From: Amycolatopsis dendrobii
GTDB taxonomy: Bacteria > Actinomycetota > Actinomycetes > Mycobacteriales > Pseudonocardiaceae
Direction of reading: 5' to 3'
DNA: 64,000 nt
Assembly: GCF_014145675.1 (NCBI RefSeq)
Contig: NZ_JACGZW010000013.1
Span: 62,001 to 126,000 of the forward strand
Shown piece by piece: positions 8,369-15,687 of this stretch (positions are counted from its first letter, which is position 1; each line of letters starts with the position of its first letter). A program made the position numbers and the translations under genes. The notes under the pieces are model-generated. The model was given only the letters and a program-made list of their open reading frames with translations. It was not told the origin of the DNA and ran no database searches.

Positions 8369-9460
8369 TCACGGATGCCGCAGCAGTGCCCCGAAGCCGT
8401 CGGCGAGGTCGAGCCGTTCGTCCATCACCACGACGTCCGCGCCGACTGCAACCGCCGCGTACGGCAGGGCTTCGTCCGCGCGCCGCCGGGCTGGATCGTC
8501 CACTCCGAGCGCGTCCAGCCGGGATGGGGCCACGCCGACCTGAGCCGGTTCCGAACCGGTGTACACGCTGGCCTCGCCGGACTCGCCGACCAGCAACGTC
8601 GCCACATTCGCCTCCGCCAGCGCAGCCGTGACGGCCGGCAGCCCGCTGACCGCCAGCGCCGATTCGCGAGCGGCATCGGCGCGGAAGCGGTCGGCTAGGT
8701 CGTCCAGCTCGCGCAACCGTTGCCCGGTAAGCAATTCGTGCACTGCTCGGTCCAGTTCGGCTCGGCCGGCACCGGAGGCGCGGCTGCCCGCGTCGACCTC
8801 CGCGGTGAGCGAGCGGGCCGGTTCGGGCAGGCGCTCGTGCAGTTCGGTGCGGGCCTGGACTTCACCGGCCAGCACGATCGCTCGCGGCCGCACGCGTTCG
8901 GCGGTCTTCGCGATGTGGCCGGCGACCTCGGAGAGGTTGTTGTGCGCGGTCTGCTCGGCGTGCGACTGGATGTCGCGGTGTGCCGGACCGCCGCCGCGAA
9001 CCTTGTGCACCGGGTGCTCCTGCCCGCGCACGGTCTCGGTTTCCACGCTGCCGTCCGGCCGGTGCACCTCGATGTCCGCGCCGGTCCGGTCGACGAGCAC
9101 CACCAGGTGCGCGGGCGCTTCTTCGAGGTGGCTGACGGTCGGCAGGAAGTACGGCAGTTCGGAGAACCGCGCTTCCTGCGCCGGTGGCGGTGCCGCGAGC
9201 CGCCGGTCGAGCACCACGCTGCCGTGTGCGGCGACGACGGTGCGCCCAGCCCGGCCGACCGGAGGCGGGCTTTCCTCCACCGCGCGCAGGACCGCCTCGA
9301 CGCTCGGCCGGTCCGCGCCCTGTTCCTCAAGCGCGGCCTCGATCTCCTTGAGCCGCAACCGCAATTGCTTGGCCGCGTCCTCGGTGTCGTGCGATTCGTC
9401 GAAGTGCACCGAGACGAACGGGCCGTCGGTCAGCAGCCCGCGCAGTTCGTGTGTGTCCAT
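8369..9460 (-). CDS. baeRF2 / Rv2629-like release-factor-fold protein
   Basis: 363 residues beginning MDTHELRGLLTDGPFVSVHFDESHDTEDA. Later blocks LVVLVDRTGADIEVHRPDGS, GGGPAHRDIQ..AEQTAHNNLSEVAGHI and ARPRAIVLAGEVQAR-like strands match the bacterial archaeo-eukaryotic release-factor family 2, whose known member is Mycobacterium tuberculosis Rv2629, a hypoxia/dormancy-induced protein. The eRF1-like fold suggests a ribosome-associated role, but function is unproven. It is downstream of the flavoprotein gene by 33 nt on the same strand, so both probably share the stress-type promoter at 10811-10835. GGGAGGAAG precedes the ATG. Confidence 0.82.
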   Translation of the reverse strand: MDTHELRGLLTDGPFVSVHFDESHDTEDAAKQLRLRLKEIEAALEEQGADRPSVEAVLRAVEESPPPVGRAGRTVVAAHGSVVLDRRLAAPPPAQEARFSELPYFLPTVSHLEEAPAHLVVLVDRTGADIEVHRPDGSVETETVRGQEHPVHKVRGGGPAHRDIQSHAEQTAHNNLSEVAGHIAKTAERVRPRAIVLAGEVQARTELHERLPEPARSLTAEVDAGSRASGAGRAELDRAVHELLTGQRLRELDDLADRFRADAARESALAVSGLPAVTAALAEANVATLLVGESGEASVYTGSEPAQVGVAPSRLDALGVDDPARRRADEALPYAAVAVGADVVVMDERLDLADGFGALLRHP

Positions 9461-9493
9461 TTCGGATTCTTCCTCCCAATGTTCGGGACAGCC

Positions 9494-10786
9494 TCACCGG
9501 GTCCGCGGCAGCTCGGGAGAGGCGGTGTCCAGCGGAACCGCGCCGGAACGGACCAGTCCCAGCTGGACAGTCTGCCGCCGGCCCGCCTTTTCCAGCGCCC
9601 AGTCGGCCGCGGTGCGCAGCCGGTTTCCGGGCAGTGACAGCAGGTGGTAGCCGCGGGTCACCAGGCGAGCGGGAAGGCCGGCCAGCGGCACGTGCAGCGG
9701 ATTGGCCGCGCCCTGGCCGGACCCGAGGTCGACCGCGAAGCCGAGATCGTGGTGCCGGTACTTGCGCGCGCGGCCGACGCCGAGCGACGCGGCGACGTTG
9801 TTCCCGGCGAGTTTCCCTTGCCGCTGCGCGTGTTGAGCGGTCATCGGAGTGGTTTGGCCGGGACGGGTCAGGTCCGGCACCGCCGCCGCGTCACCGCAGG
9901 CGAACACGTCGTCGCGGCCCGGCACGTTCAGCTCCGGTGTGACGACCAGCCGGCCCTTCACCGTTTCCAAGCCCAGGTCGGAGACCAGCGGATCGGGGCG
10001 GACGCCCACGCACCACACGAGCGTGTGCGTCGGGACGGCGTCGCCAGTGGTCAGCGTCACGCCTTCGATGTCCGCTCGGTCGACCGAGGTCTTCATCCGG
10101 ACCTCGACGCCGCGCTCGCGCAGCACCCGGTCGGCGGTCGCGCCGAGCCGGGGGTCCAATTCGGGCAGTACGCGTTCGGCGATGTCCAGCAGCAGCCAGC
10201 GAATCGGCTGCCCCTTGAGTTCTGGGTGTCGGCGCGCGAGGGCGGCGGTGAATTCCGGGCCCTGCGCCGCGACCTCCGTGCCCGTGTAACCCGCGCCGAC
10301 GACGACGAACGTGCACCGGGCGTCGCGCTCGGCCTGGTCGTCGGTCGCGGCGGCCAGTTCGATTTGCCGGGTGACATGGTCGCGCAGGTACAGCGCCTCG
10401 GGCAGGCCGCGGAAACCGTGCGCGCATTCGGCGACACCGGGGATGGGCAGCAGCTTGTTGACGCTGCCCGCGGCGAGGATCAGCCGGTCGTAGTCCAGCT
10501 TCCGCTCGCGGTCTTCCGGGTCGGTGTAGGTCACGGTGCGGGCGTCGAGGTCGACCGACTCGGCGGTGCCGAGCGCCAGCCGCACGCCGCGCAGAGTGTC
10601 CGGAATGGACACCGCGACGTGCCGGGGGTCGACGATCCCGCTGGCCACCTCCGGCAGCAGCGGCAGGTACAGGAAATAGTCGGTCGGGTTCAGCACGACG
10701 ATCTCGGCGCGGTCCCCGAGGGTGCGCAGCAGCTTCTGCGCCGCGTGGTATCCGGCGAACCCGCCGCCGACGATCACGACTCGCAT
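9494..10786 (-). CDS. NAD(P)/FAD-dependent oxidoreductase (NDH-2-like)
   Basis: 430 residues. FAD-binding VVIVGGGFAGYHAA is at residues 3-16 and the second nucleotide-binding fold VVVGAGYTGTEVA is central. FACGDAAAVPD followed by TAQHAQRQGKLAGNN is the C-terminal FAD motif of type II NADH dehydrogenases and related disulfide-reductase-fold flavoproteins. NDH-2 enzymes pass electrons from NADH to quinone without pumping protons. No clear C-terminal amphipathic membrane anchor was identified. ATG 10786 has AGGAGG about 6 nt upstream. First gene of a two-gene operon with the baeRF2 gene. Confidence 0.88.
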   Translation of the reverse strand: MRVVIVGGGFAGYHAAQKLLRTLGDRAEIVVLNPTDYFLYLPLLPEVASGIVDPRHVAVSIPDTLRGVRLALGTAESVDLDARTVTYTDPEDRERKLDYDRLILAAGSVNKLLPIPGVAECAHGFRGLPEALYLRDHVTRQIELAAATDDQAERDARCTFVVVGAGYTGTEVAAQGPEFTAALARRHPELKGQPIRWLLLDIAERVLPELDPRLGATADRVLRERGVEVRMKTSVDRADIEGVTLTTGDAVPTHTLVWCVGVRPDPLVSDLGLETVKGRLVVTPELNVPGRDDVFACGDAAAVPDLTRPGQTTPMTAQHAQRQGKLAGNNVAASLGVGRARKYRHHDLGFAVDLGSGQGAANPLHVPLAGLPARLVTRGYHLLSLPGNRLRTAADWALEKAGRRQTVQLGLVRSGAVPLDTASPELPRTR

Positions 10787-10810
10787 GGGCGGCCTCCTTT
10801 CGCTCGACGG

Positions 10811-10835
10811 GTACCCGGAGCGCGGCCGCGCAATC
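10811..10835 (-). promoter_or_regulatory. SigB/SigF-type promoter for the flavoprotein-baeRF2 operon
   Basis: Minus strand GATT-N15-GGGTAC, ending 25 nt before the ATG at 10786, leaving room for the AGGAGG ribosome site between. The GGGTACCC core is itself palindromic. Confidence 0.5.
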
Positions 10836-10900
10836 GCGCCGGTTTCGGCCCGCCGCGCCCCGGGCACCCGGGTCCGGTACCCGCTTGCGAGGAGGAGCGC

Positions 10901-11362
10901 ATGAGCAGCACGATCACCGAAATCGTGGACGTCGACGTCCCGGTGTCGACCGCGTACAACCAGTGGACGCAGTTCGAATCGTTCCCCGAGTTCATGGAAG
11001 GCGTGGAGGAGATCCGCCAGCTCGACGCGACGCACACGCACTGGGTCACCCGCTTCGGCGGCGTCGGCAGGGAGTTCGACGCGACCATCACCGAGCAACA
11101 TCCGGACGAGCGGGTCGCGTGGCGCTCGGATTCCGGGCCGGACCACGCCGGGGTGATCACCTTCCACCGCTTGGGCGACACGAAGACCCGGGTCACCGCG
11201 CAGATGGAGATCGACCCCGAGGGAATCGCCGAGAACGCAGCGGACAAGCTCGGCATCCTGGACCGGCGCGTGAAGGGGGACATGCTGCGGTTCAAGCAGT
11301 TCATCGAACAGCGCGGACGCGAAACGGGCTCCTGGCGCGGCGACGTCGAACGCCCGGGCTGA
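10901..11362 (+). CDS. SRPBCC family (polyketide cyclase/dehydrase-like) protein
   Basis: 153 residues: ITEIVDVDVPVSTAYNQWTQFESFPEFMEGVEEI is the standard opening of small SRPBCC/START-like proteins, followed by the strands VAWRSDSGPDHAGVITFHRLG and VTAQMEIDPEG, and an alpha helix (KLGILDRRVKGDMLRFKQFI). These proteins bind hydrophobic ligands or lipids; no catalytic residues are evident. AGGAGG lies just upstream of ATG 10901. A possible weak stress promoter is GTTT-N16-GGGCAC (10842-10867, one base off the -10 core). Divergent from the NDH-2-like gene. Confidence 0.85.
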   Translation: MSSTITEIVDVDVPVSTAYNQWTQFESFPEFMEGVEEIRQLDATHTHWVTRFGGVGREFDATITEQHPDERVAWRSDSGPDHAGVITFHRLGDTKTRVTAQMEIDPEGIAENAADKLGILDRRVKGDMLRFKQFIEQRGRETGSWRGDVERPG

Positions 11363-11376
11363 TTTCCGGTTTTCCC

Positions 11377-11414
11377 CGCGGTTTCGCGATGCCGTTGCGC
11401 ATCGCGGAACCGCG
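11377..11414 (+). terminator. Hairpin after the SRPBCC gene
   Basis: CGCGGTTTCGCGATG (11377-11391) pairs with 11400-11414 with one G-U pair and an 8-nt loop. No U-tract follows, so it could be a partial terminator or processing site before the PfpI gene. Confidence 0.55.
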
Positions 11415-11459
11415 CGGGCGCCAACCCCGTTCAATCCCAGTGTCAGAGAGGAGAACAGC

Positions 11460-11966
11460 ATGGCCCGCGTGGCAGTGCTCGTGGACGAAATGACCGAGGA
11501 CGACGAATTCCTGGTGCCGTGCGAGCGGTTGCGTTCCGCCGGGCACGAGCCGGTGGTGGTCGGCCTGGCGAAGGGCAAGAAGCTCACCGCGTTGCACGGC
11601 ACCGAAATCACGACCGACCAGGCCGTGGACGACGTGGCCGCGGCGGACTTCGACGCGGTCGTGGTGCCCGGCGGCTATTCCCCGGACAAGATCCGCACCA
11701 GCGAGCCGATGGTGGCGCTGGTGCGGGAGACGGCCGCCGCGGGCAAACCGGTCGCGGCCGTCTGCCACGGCCCGTGGCTGCTCGCCGAATCCGGGCTGGC
11801 GCGCGGCCGGACGGTGACGTCGTGGCCGTCGTTGCAGACCGACCTGCGCAACGCCGGCGCGGAGTGGGTCGACCGCGAGGTGGTGACGGACGACGGCGTG
11901 ATCACGTCGCGGAATCCGGATGATCTGCCCGCGTTCTGCGATGCGTTGCTGGAGCGCCTGAAGTAA
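11460..11966 (+). CDS. DJ-1/PfpI family protein
   Basis: 168 residues with the class I glutamine-amidotransferase-like fold: VAVLVDEMTEDDEF, VVVPGGYSPDKIR and the nucleophile elbow AAVCHGPWLLAE (Cys about residue 102, followed by His). Family members act as stress deglycase/chaperone-like proteins or intracellular peptidases. The short 'MTEDDEF' opening and 'LVPCERL' are usual for PfpI subfamily proteins. AGAGGAGAAC precedes the ATG. Fits with the surrounding stress-type genes. Confidence 0.9.
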   Translation: MARVAVLVDEMTEDDEFLVPCERLRSAGHEPVVVGLAKGKKLTALHGTEITTDQAVDDVAAADFDAVVVPGGYSPDKIRTSEPMVALVRETAAAGKPVAAVCHGPWLLAESGLARGRTVTSWPSLQTDLRNAGAEWVDREVVTDDGVITSRNPDDLPAFCDALLERLK

Positions 11967-11982
11967 GCCGAGCCCGGCAGCT

Positions 11983-12037
11983 GTCCGTGAAGGGCTCCTT
12001 GAGGGAATCTGATTCCCTCAAGGAGCCCTTCACGGAC
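11983..12037. terminator. 27-bp perfect inverted repeat (bidirectional terminator)
   Basis: Positions 11983-12009 are perfectly complementary to 12011-12037 around a single T. It lies in the 72-bp space between the convergent PfpI and P450 genes. The stem is unusually long and exact for a terminator and may be a dispersed genomic palindrome. Confidence 0.8.
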
Positions 12038-12038
12038 C

Positions 12039-13391
12039 TCAGGACAGCGCGAAGCGGATGCCGAAGTGGTTGAGCGTCGCGGGGAGCCGCCCCGGCTGGA
12101 GGTCGGCGGCGGTGCCTCGCGGCGCGAAACCCGCTTGCTGGAGCAGGGAAGCGAGCAGTGTCGAGGCGGTGAAGAGCACGACGTCACGGCCGGGGCACAC
12201 GCCAGGTCCGGCGCTGAACGGCACGAGCGCGGGATTGGCTTTGGCACGGCCGTCGAGCCAGATGTCCGGTACGAAGGAGTCCGCGTACGGCAACGTTTCC
12301 GGGTCGCGGTGGAAGAACGGCGGGTAGATCAGGAACGACGTTCCCGCCGGGCCCCAAGCGGTGTCCTCGGTGCTTTCGCGCAGCAGGGCGGGCGTCGTCG
12401 GCCAGAGGCGGATGGACTCCAGGACGCAGGCGCGCAAGTACGGAAGTTGCTGCGGCTTCGAGAGATCCGCTTCCGCGACTTCCCGGCGGGCTTCGGCGAG
12501 TTCGTCGGGATGCGTTGCGAGCAAGGCGAGTGTGCGGAGAGTGGCGATCGCGGCGGCGTCGAAGGCGAACAGCCAGTGCGGCACCTGGCCGGTCGGATCG
12601 TCCTCCGCATCCGCTGGTTGTTTCGCCATCGCCGCGCCGAGGCTGCCCGGGCGGTCCAGACCGAGCTGGCGGTCGAGCAAAGACTGGAACTGGCGGCGCT
12701 GATCCTCGCGACGCGGGTGCGCGAAGGCCCAGTTCGCGTTGAGCCGCAGCTGGTCCAGCAGATCGGTGACCCGCCGGTCGGCGGTGGTGTCGCCGCCGAG
12801 CACGATCTTGCGGATGATCGTCCAGAAGTGCTCGGTGAACTGCGTCGCGTCGAGGTCGGGGAAACCCGAAAGCATTTCGTGCGCTTCGGTGCGGATGGCG
12901 CCGGTCCAGGAACCGGCGAGTTCGTGTGCGGCCCGGCCGGGTTCGAGGACGGTTTCGTTCAGTTTCCGCCGCCGGGCGCGGCGGGCGCCGCCGGAGATCA
13001 GGACGCCGTGCGGCTGGAAATGGCGCAGGGCCGCGTCTTTCTCGGTGGTGTCCGGGCTGAACGGGCTTGGCGTGCCTGCCAGCAGCGAGCCGACGTGGTT
13101 CGCCTCCAGCACCAGGCGGAACGAGCGGCCGGGGACCGGCAGGTCGAGCGGGCCGGGTCCGTAGCGTTCGCGCAGATCGTGCAGCAGGCGGATCCCTGAG
13201 CGGTCGACGTGCAGTTTCTCCGCCGCGGCCATCGCGCGGGGACGGCGTTTGACCAGTCCGATGCCGACGGTGGGGGCGACCACCCGCGCGACGATGCGCC
13301 CGGTGTCGCGGACCGACGCCCGCTGCGGGCGGATGTCGGCCGGGGGCAGTTCGGACAAGTCCGGGCTCGCGGTCGCGTGGGTGGTCGCCAT
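12039..13391 (-). CDS. Cytochrome P450
   Basis: 450 residues. The heme-binding loop is FSAGPGVCPGR with thiolate ligand about C399, and the ExxR motif is ESIR. The I-helix region reads FAFDAAAIATLRTLALL, lacking the usual (A/G)Gx(D/E)T(T/S) and its acid-alcohol pair, so oxygen activation may be atypical. ATG 13391 lies only 9 nt after a stress-type -10 element, implying a leaderless transcript. No ferredoxin or reductase gene is adjacent. Substrate unknown. It ends beside a 27-bp palindrome shared with the PfpI gene. Confidence 0.9.
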   Translation of the reverse strand: MATTHATASPDLSELPPADIRPQRASVRDTGRIVARVVAPTVGIGLVKRRPRAMAAAEKLHVDRSGIRLLHDLRERYGPGPLDLPVPGRSFRLVLEANHVGSLLAGTPSPFSPDTTEKDAALRHFQPHGVLISGGARRARRRKLNETVLEPGRAAHELAGSWTGAIRTEAHEMLSGFPDLDATQFTEHFWTIIRKIVLGGDTTADRRVTDLLDQLRLNANWAFAHPRREDQRRQFQSLLDRQLGLDRPGSLGAAMAKQPADAEDDPTGQVPHWLFAFDAAAIATLRTLALLATHPDELAEARREVAEADLSKPQQLPYLRACVLESIRLWPTTPALLRESTEDTAWGPAGTSFLIYPPFFHRDPETLPYADSFVPDIWLDGRAKANPALVPFSAGPGVCPGRDVVLFTASTLLASLLQQAGFAPRGTAADLQPGRLPATLNHFGIRFALS

Positions 13392-13698
13392 GCTGTTCGG
13401 GTACCCGGGCCGGTTCGAGCGAAACCTCACGGGGAGCGGAGCGGCCTGGGAGTCCTTTGTGGATGATGGAAAGCGCCAGGTGCGGAACGGTTCCGCGGGC
13501 GGACGCGGGGTCCGGATCGTCCACAGTGCCCCTGGCGCGAGGGGGCTCAGGCTGGTCGCGGGCGCCGCGCTGCGGTACGGTCGGTGCAGGAGCGGTTCAG
13601 CCCACGTGCCGTCGCCTGACCCCAAGCGGCCCGCTTGATCCGGGTCTGGGGCCGGGCCGCGCGAATCGGCCCGGTCTCGCATGTGCGAGGAGGGCTCA
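13392..13698. other. Intergenic region between P450 and STAS gene (307 bp)
   Basis: Divergent gene starts. The left end holds the P450 promoter. The remainder is GC-rich; a GCGGTAC element near 13570 could be a degenerate -10 for the STAS gene, but no matching -35 was seen. AGGAGGG directly precedes the STAS start. No small ORF with good coding features and no RNA gene recognised. Confidence 0.5.
13401..13426 (-). promoter_or_regulatory. SigB/SigF-type promoter for the P450 gene
   Basis: Minus strand GGTTT-N15-GGGTAC, a full consensus match. The -10 ends 9 nt before ATG 13391, so the mRNA would start at or next to the start codon. Confidence 0.6.
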
Positions 13699-14100
13699 AT
13701 GCACGAAACGCTTGCTTATCTGCCGGGAGCACCGGCGAGAACCATGGTCACCGCCACCGCGGGTGAAACCGTCGTCGCGGTCTTCGCGGAACTGGACCAG
13801 CGCTCCACCGACCGGCTGCGCGACGTCCTCTCCGAGGAGATCGCGCTGGGCCCGCCTGCCCTGGTCGTCGATGTCTCCGGCCTGACATTCTGCTCGGTCA
13901 GCGGCCTGGAAGTGCTGATCGAAGCCGCGCGGGGGGCGGAGCTGGCGGGCATCGCGTTCGTCGTGGTCGCCGCCCAGCGCGCCGTCCTGCGGCCGCTGCG
14001 CCTGCTCGGGCTCGACCGGGCGCTGCGGGTGGTCGAACGCCTCGCCGACGCCGTTGAAGCGGGCGCCGCTCCGCGGACTCTGTCGGCCGAGGTCGGTTAA
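13699..14100 (+). CDS. STAS-domain protein (anti-sigma antagonist-like)
   Basis: 133 residues from ATG 13699 (AGGAGGG 5 nt upstream). STAS strands are VVAVFAELDQRSTDRL and ALVVDVSGLTFCSVSGLEVLIEAA. In the DSSG-type phospho-site the first Ser position is Val and only the second Ser remains (CSVSG), so phospho-switching may differ from the STAS protein at 6845. It precedes a GAF-ANTAR gene whose N-terminus also looks STAS-like, suggesting one signalling set (inference). Confidence 0.85.
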   Translation: MHETLAYLPGAPARTMVTATAGETVVAVFAELDQRSTDRLRDVLSEEIALGPPALVVDVSGLTFCSVSGLEVLIEAARGAELAGIAFVVVAAQRAVLRPLRLLGLDRALRVVERLADAVEAGAAPRTLSAEVG

Positions 14101-14112
14101 CACCGTTCGCCC

Positions 14113-14139
14113 GGCCCGGCCCTTTCAGAGGGCCGGGCC
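14113..14139 (+). terminator. Hairpin terminator after STAS gene
   Basis: GGCCCGGCCCT (14113-14123), loop TTCAG, exact complement at 14129-14139. Followed by TCAATTG rather than a long U-tract. Confidence 0.75.
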
Positions 14140-14246
14140 TCAATTGTGCCCGCGAGCTGGGCGGAGACGCGAAGGGGCACTGCCGCGCGTCCCGGATCCG
14201 AGTACGTTGGCAGGCGCCTGGGGAAATCCGTGCTGGCAGGGAGGGA

Positions 14247-15293
14247 ATGGTGGAAGGCGGGACGGTCGACTACTCGGCCGTGGTGCGGCTGAGCGGCGAT
14301 CCGGCGGGGTTGCGCGGCGAGGTGGGCGAAGCGCTGGCCGCGGAGCCGAGGATGGTGGTCTTCGAACTGAGCGAGCTGACCTCGTTCTCCAGCGAAGACC
14401 TCGCCGCGCTGCGCGAGACCGCCCAGCCGAGCGAAGCGGTCTTCGCCTGCCGGGAAGGCGGGGTGGCCCGCCAGGTGCTCGAAGAGGAGTGCGTCCCGTT
14501 CTCCTCTTCCGCGTCCGAGGCGCTGGCCTTCGAGGACGAATCGCTGCGGCCCTCCGGCGAGCAGTTCCGGTCGCTGACGGAGATGCTCCTGGCGGCGCAG
14601 AGCGTCGGCGATGTCCTGCAGCTGATCGTGGACGCGACCGCGTCGCTGGTGCCGTCCGCCGAGCTGGTGTCGATCACGCTGCGCGCACCGGACGGCACCT
14701 TCCACACCGCCGCCTACACCGATCCGAAGGCCGCCGAACTGGACGTGCTGCAGTACGAACTGGGCGAGGGCCCGTGCCACGACGCGGCGGTGCCGGACCG
14801 TCCGGAATTCCTCGAATCAGCCGACCTGGGCAGCGACGGACAGTGGCCGCGGTGGGCCCCGTCGGCGGCGGGGCTGGGCTGGCGCGCGGTACTGGCTACC
14901 GCACTGGTCGACGACGCCGTGTCGCGGTTCTCCGGCGCGCTCAACCTCTACTCCCGCACGCCCGGCGGCCTGACCGACGCCGACCGGGACGTCGTGCTGC
15001 TCCTGGCCACCCACGCGACCCTCGCGGTCGCCGAAACGGACGCGGTGACCCGCAACGAGCTGAACCAGGCCCAGCTGCGGCGCGCGCTGGACAGCCGGGA
15101 CGTCATCGGCCAGGCGAAGGGCATCATCATGGCGCGCCGGGGGCTGGACGCGCAGGAGGCGTTCGATCTGCTGCGCCGGACCTCGCAGCAGCTCAACGTG
15201 AAGCTGGTGCACCTGGCGGGGACGCTCGCGGCCCGGCACGAGGAGCTGGACGGGCCGGTCGCCGAGATGGGGGAGCCGGACCCGGCGGTGTGA
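14247..15293 (+). CDS. GAF-ANTAR RNA-binding regulator with STAS-like N-terminus
   Basis: 348 residues. Residues about 1-85 resemble a STAS fold (MVVFELSELTSFSSEDLAAL), retaining a Ser at the usual phospho-site. Residues about 105-255 form a GAF sensor domain (QSVGDVLQLIVDATASLVP, YELGEGPCHDA, GLGWRAVLATALV). The last 60 or so residues are an ANTAR domain (LRRALDSRDVIGQAKGIIMARR), which binds paired hairpins in nascent RNA and blocks termination. Coupling a STAS-like module to GAF-ANTAR would link partner switching to antitermination (inference). GGGAGGG precedes the ATG. Confidence 0.88.
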   Translation: MVEGGTVDYSAVVRLSGDPAGLRGEVGEALAAEPRMVVFELSELTSFSSEDLAALRETAQPSEAVFACREGGVARQVLEEECVPFSSSASEALAFEDESLRPSGEQFRSLTEMLLAAQSVGDVLQLIVDATASLVPSAELVSITLRAPDGTFHTAAYTDPKAAELDVLQYELGEGPCHDAAVPDRPEFLESADLGSDGQWPRWAPSAAGLGWRAVLATALVDDAVSRFSGALNLYSRTPGGLTDADRDVVLLLATHATLAVAETDAVTRNELNQAQLRRALDSRDVIGQAKGIIMARRGLDAQEAFDLLRRTSQQLNVKLVHLAGTLAARHEELDGPVAEMGEPDPAV

Positions 15294-15390
15294 CGACGGG
15301 GGTCCGCCGCGCGTCATCCGAGGGTTTCGCCTGCTCAGCAGCGGTCCCGCGGGCTTGGTTTCCCAGCGGGAACGGGTCCCGGGATCCGAC

Positions 15391-15416
15391 GTGTCCGGCG
15401 CCGGTCCGCCGGGTAG
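15391..15416 (+). promoter_or_regulatory. Possible SigB/SigF-type promoter before the proline-rich gene
   Basis: GTGT-N16-GGGTAG, 44 nt upstream of ATG 15460; a second GGGTAC lies a few bases further on without a matching -35. Weak match. Confidence 0.3.
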
Positions 15417-15459
15417 CCGGGGTACGGAGGACTGGAGCCGACTGAGGAAGGAGCCCGTC

Positions 15460-15609
15460 ATGGTGCACCCCGTGCCGCCCGGACCGGAGCCCGTCCCGTC
15501 GCCGCCGGAGCCGGTGCCGCCGTTCCCGCCGGAGCCCGCCCCGCCGCCGCGTCCCGGACCGGGTCCGCTGCCGCCGCCGGAGCCGCCCGTCCCGCCCGAG
15601 CCGCGCTGA
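15460..15609 (+). CDS. Proline-rich 49-residue mini-protein
   Basis: Starts MVHPVPPGPEP and ends PPVPPEPR: roughly half proline, with repeating (P)EPVPP and PPEP units, no Cys, no aromatic residue except one Phe, and no signal peptide. AGGAAGGAG lies 7 nt upstream of the ATG, which makes translation likely. It sits between the GAF-ANTAR and universal stress genes with stress-type promoter motifs on both sides. Homology and function unrecognised; a disordered or SH3-ligand-like linker peptide is possible. Pro-rich GC-rich frames can be spurious, hence moderate confidence. Confidence 0.55.
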   Translation: MVHPVPPGPEPVPSPPEPVPPFPPEPAPPPRPGPGPLPPPEPPVPPEPR

Positions 15610-15624
15610 CGCCGCCGCGGGGCC

Positions 15625-15650
15625 GATTGCCGTGCGCGGCGACCGGGTAC
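15625..15650 (+). promoter_or_regulatory. SigB/SigF-type promoter for the universal stress protein gene
   Basis: GATT-N16-GGGTAC, ending 37 nt before ATG 15688 and leaving space for the GGAGG ribosome site at 15677-15681. Confidence 0.5.
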
Positions 15651-15687
15651 CTCCCGGGAAAGCGCCGCACGAGAACGGAGGCCGGTG

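Noticed and set aside
10842..10867. GTTT-N16-GGGCAC before the SRPBCC gene as a ninth stress promoter
   Set aside because: One mismatch in the essential GGGTA core, so not counted among the promoter set.
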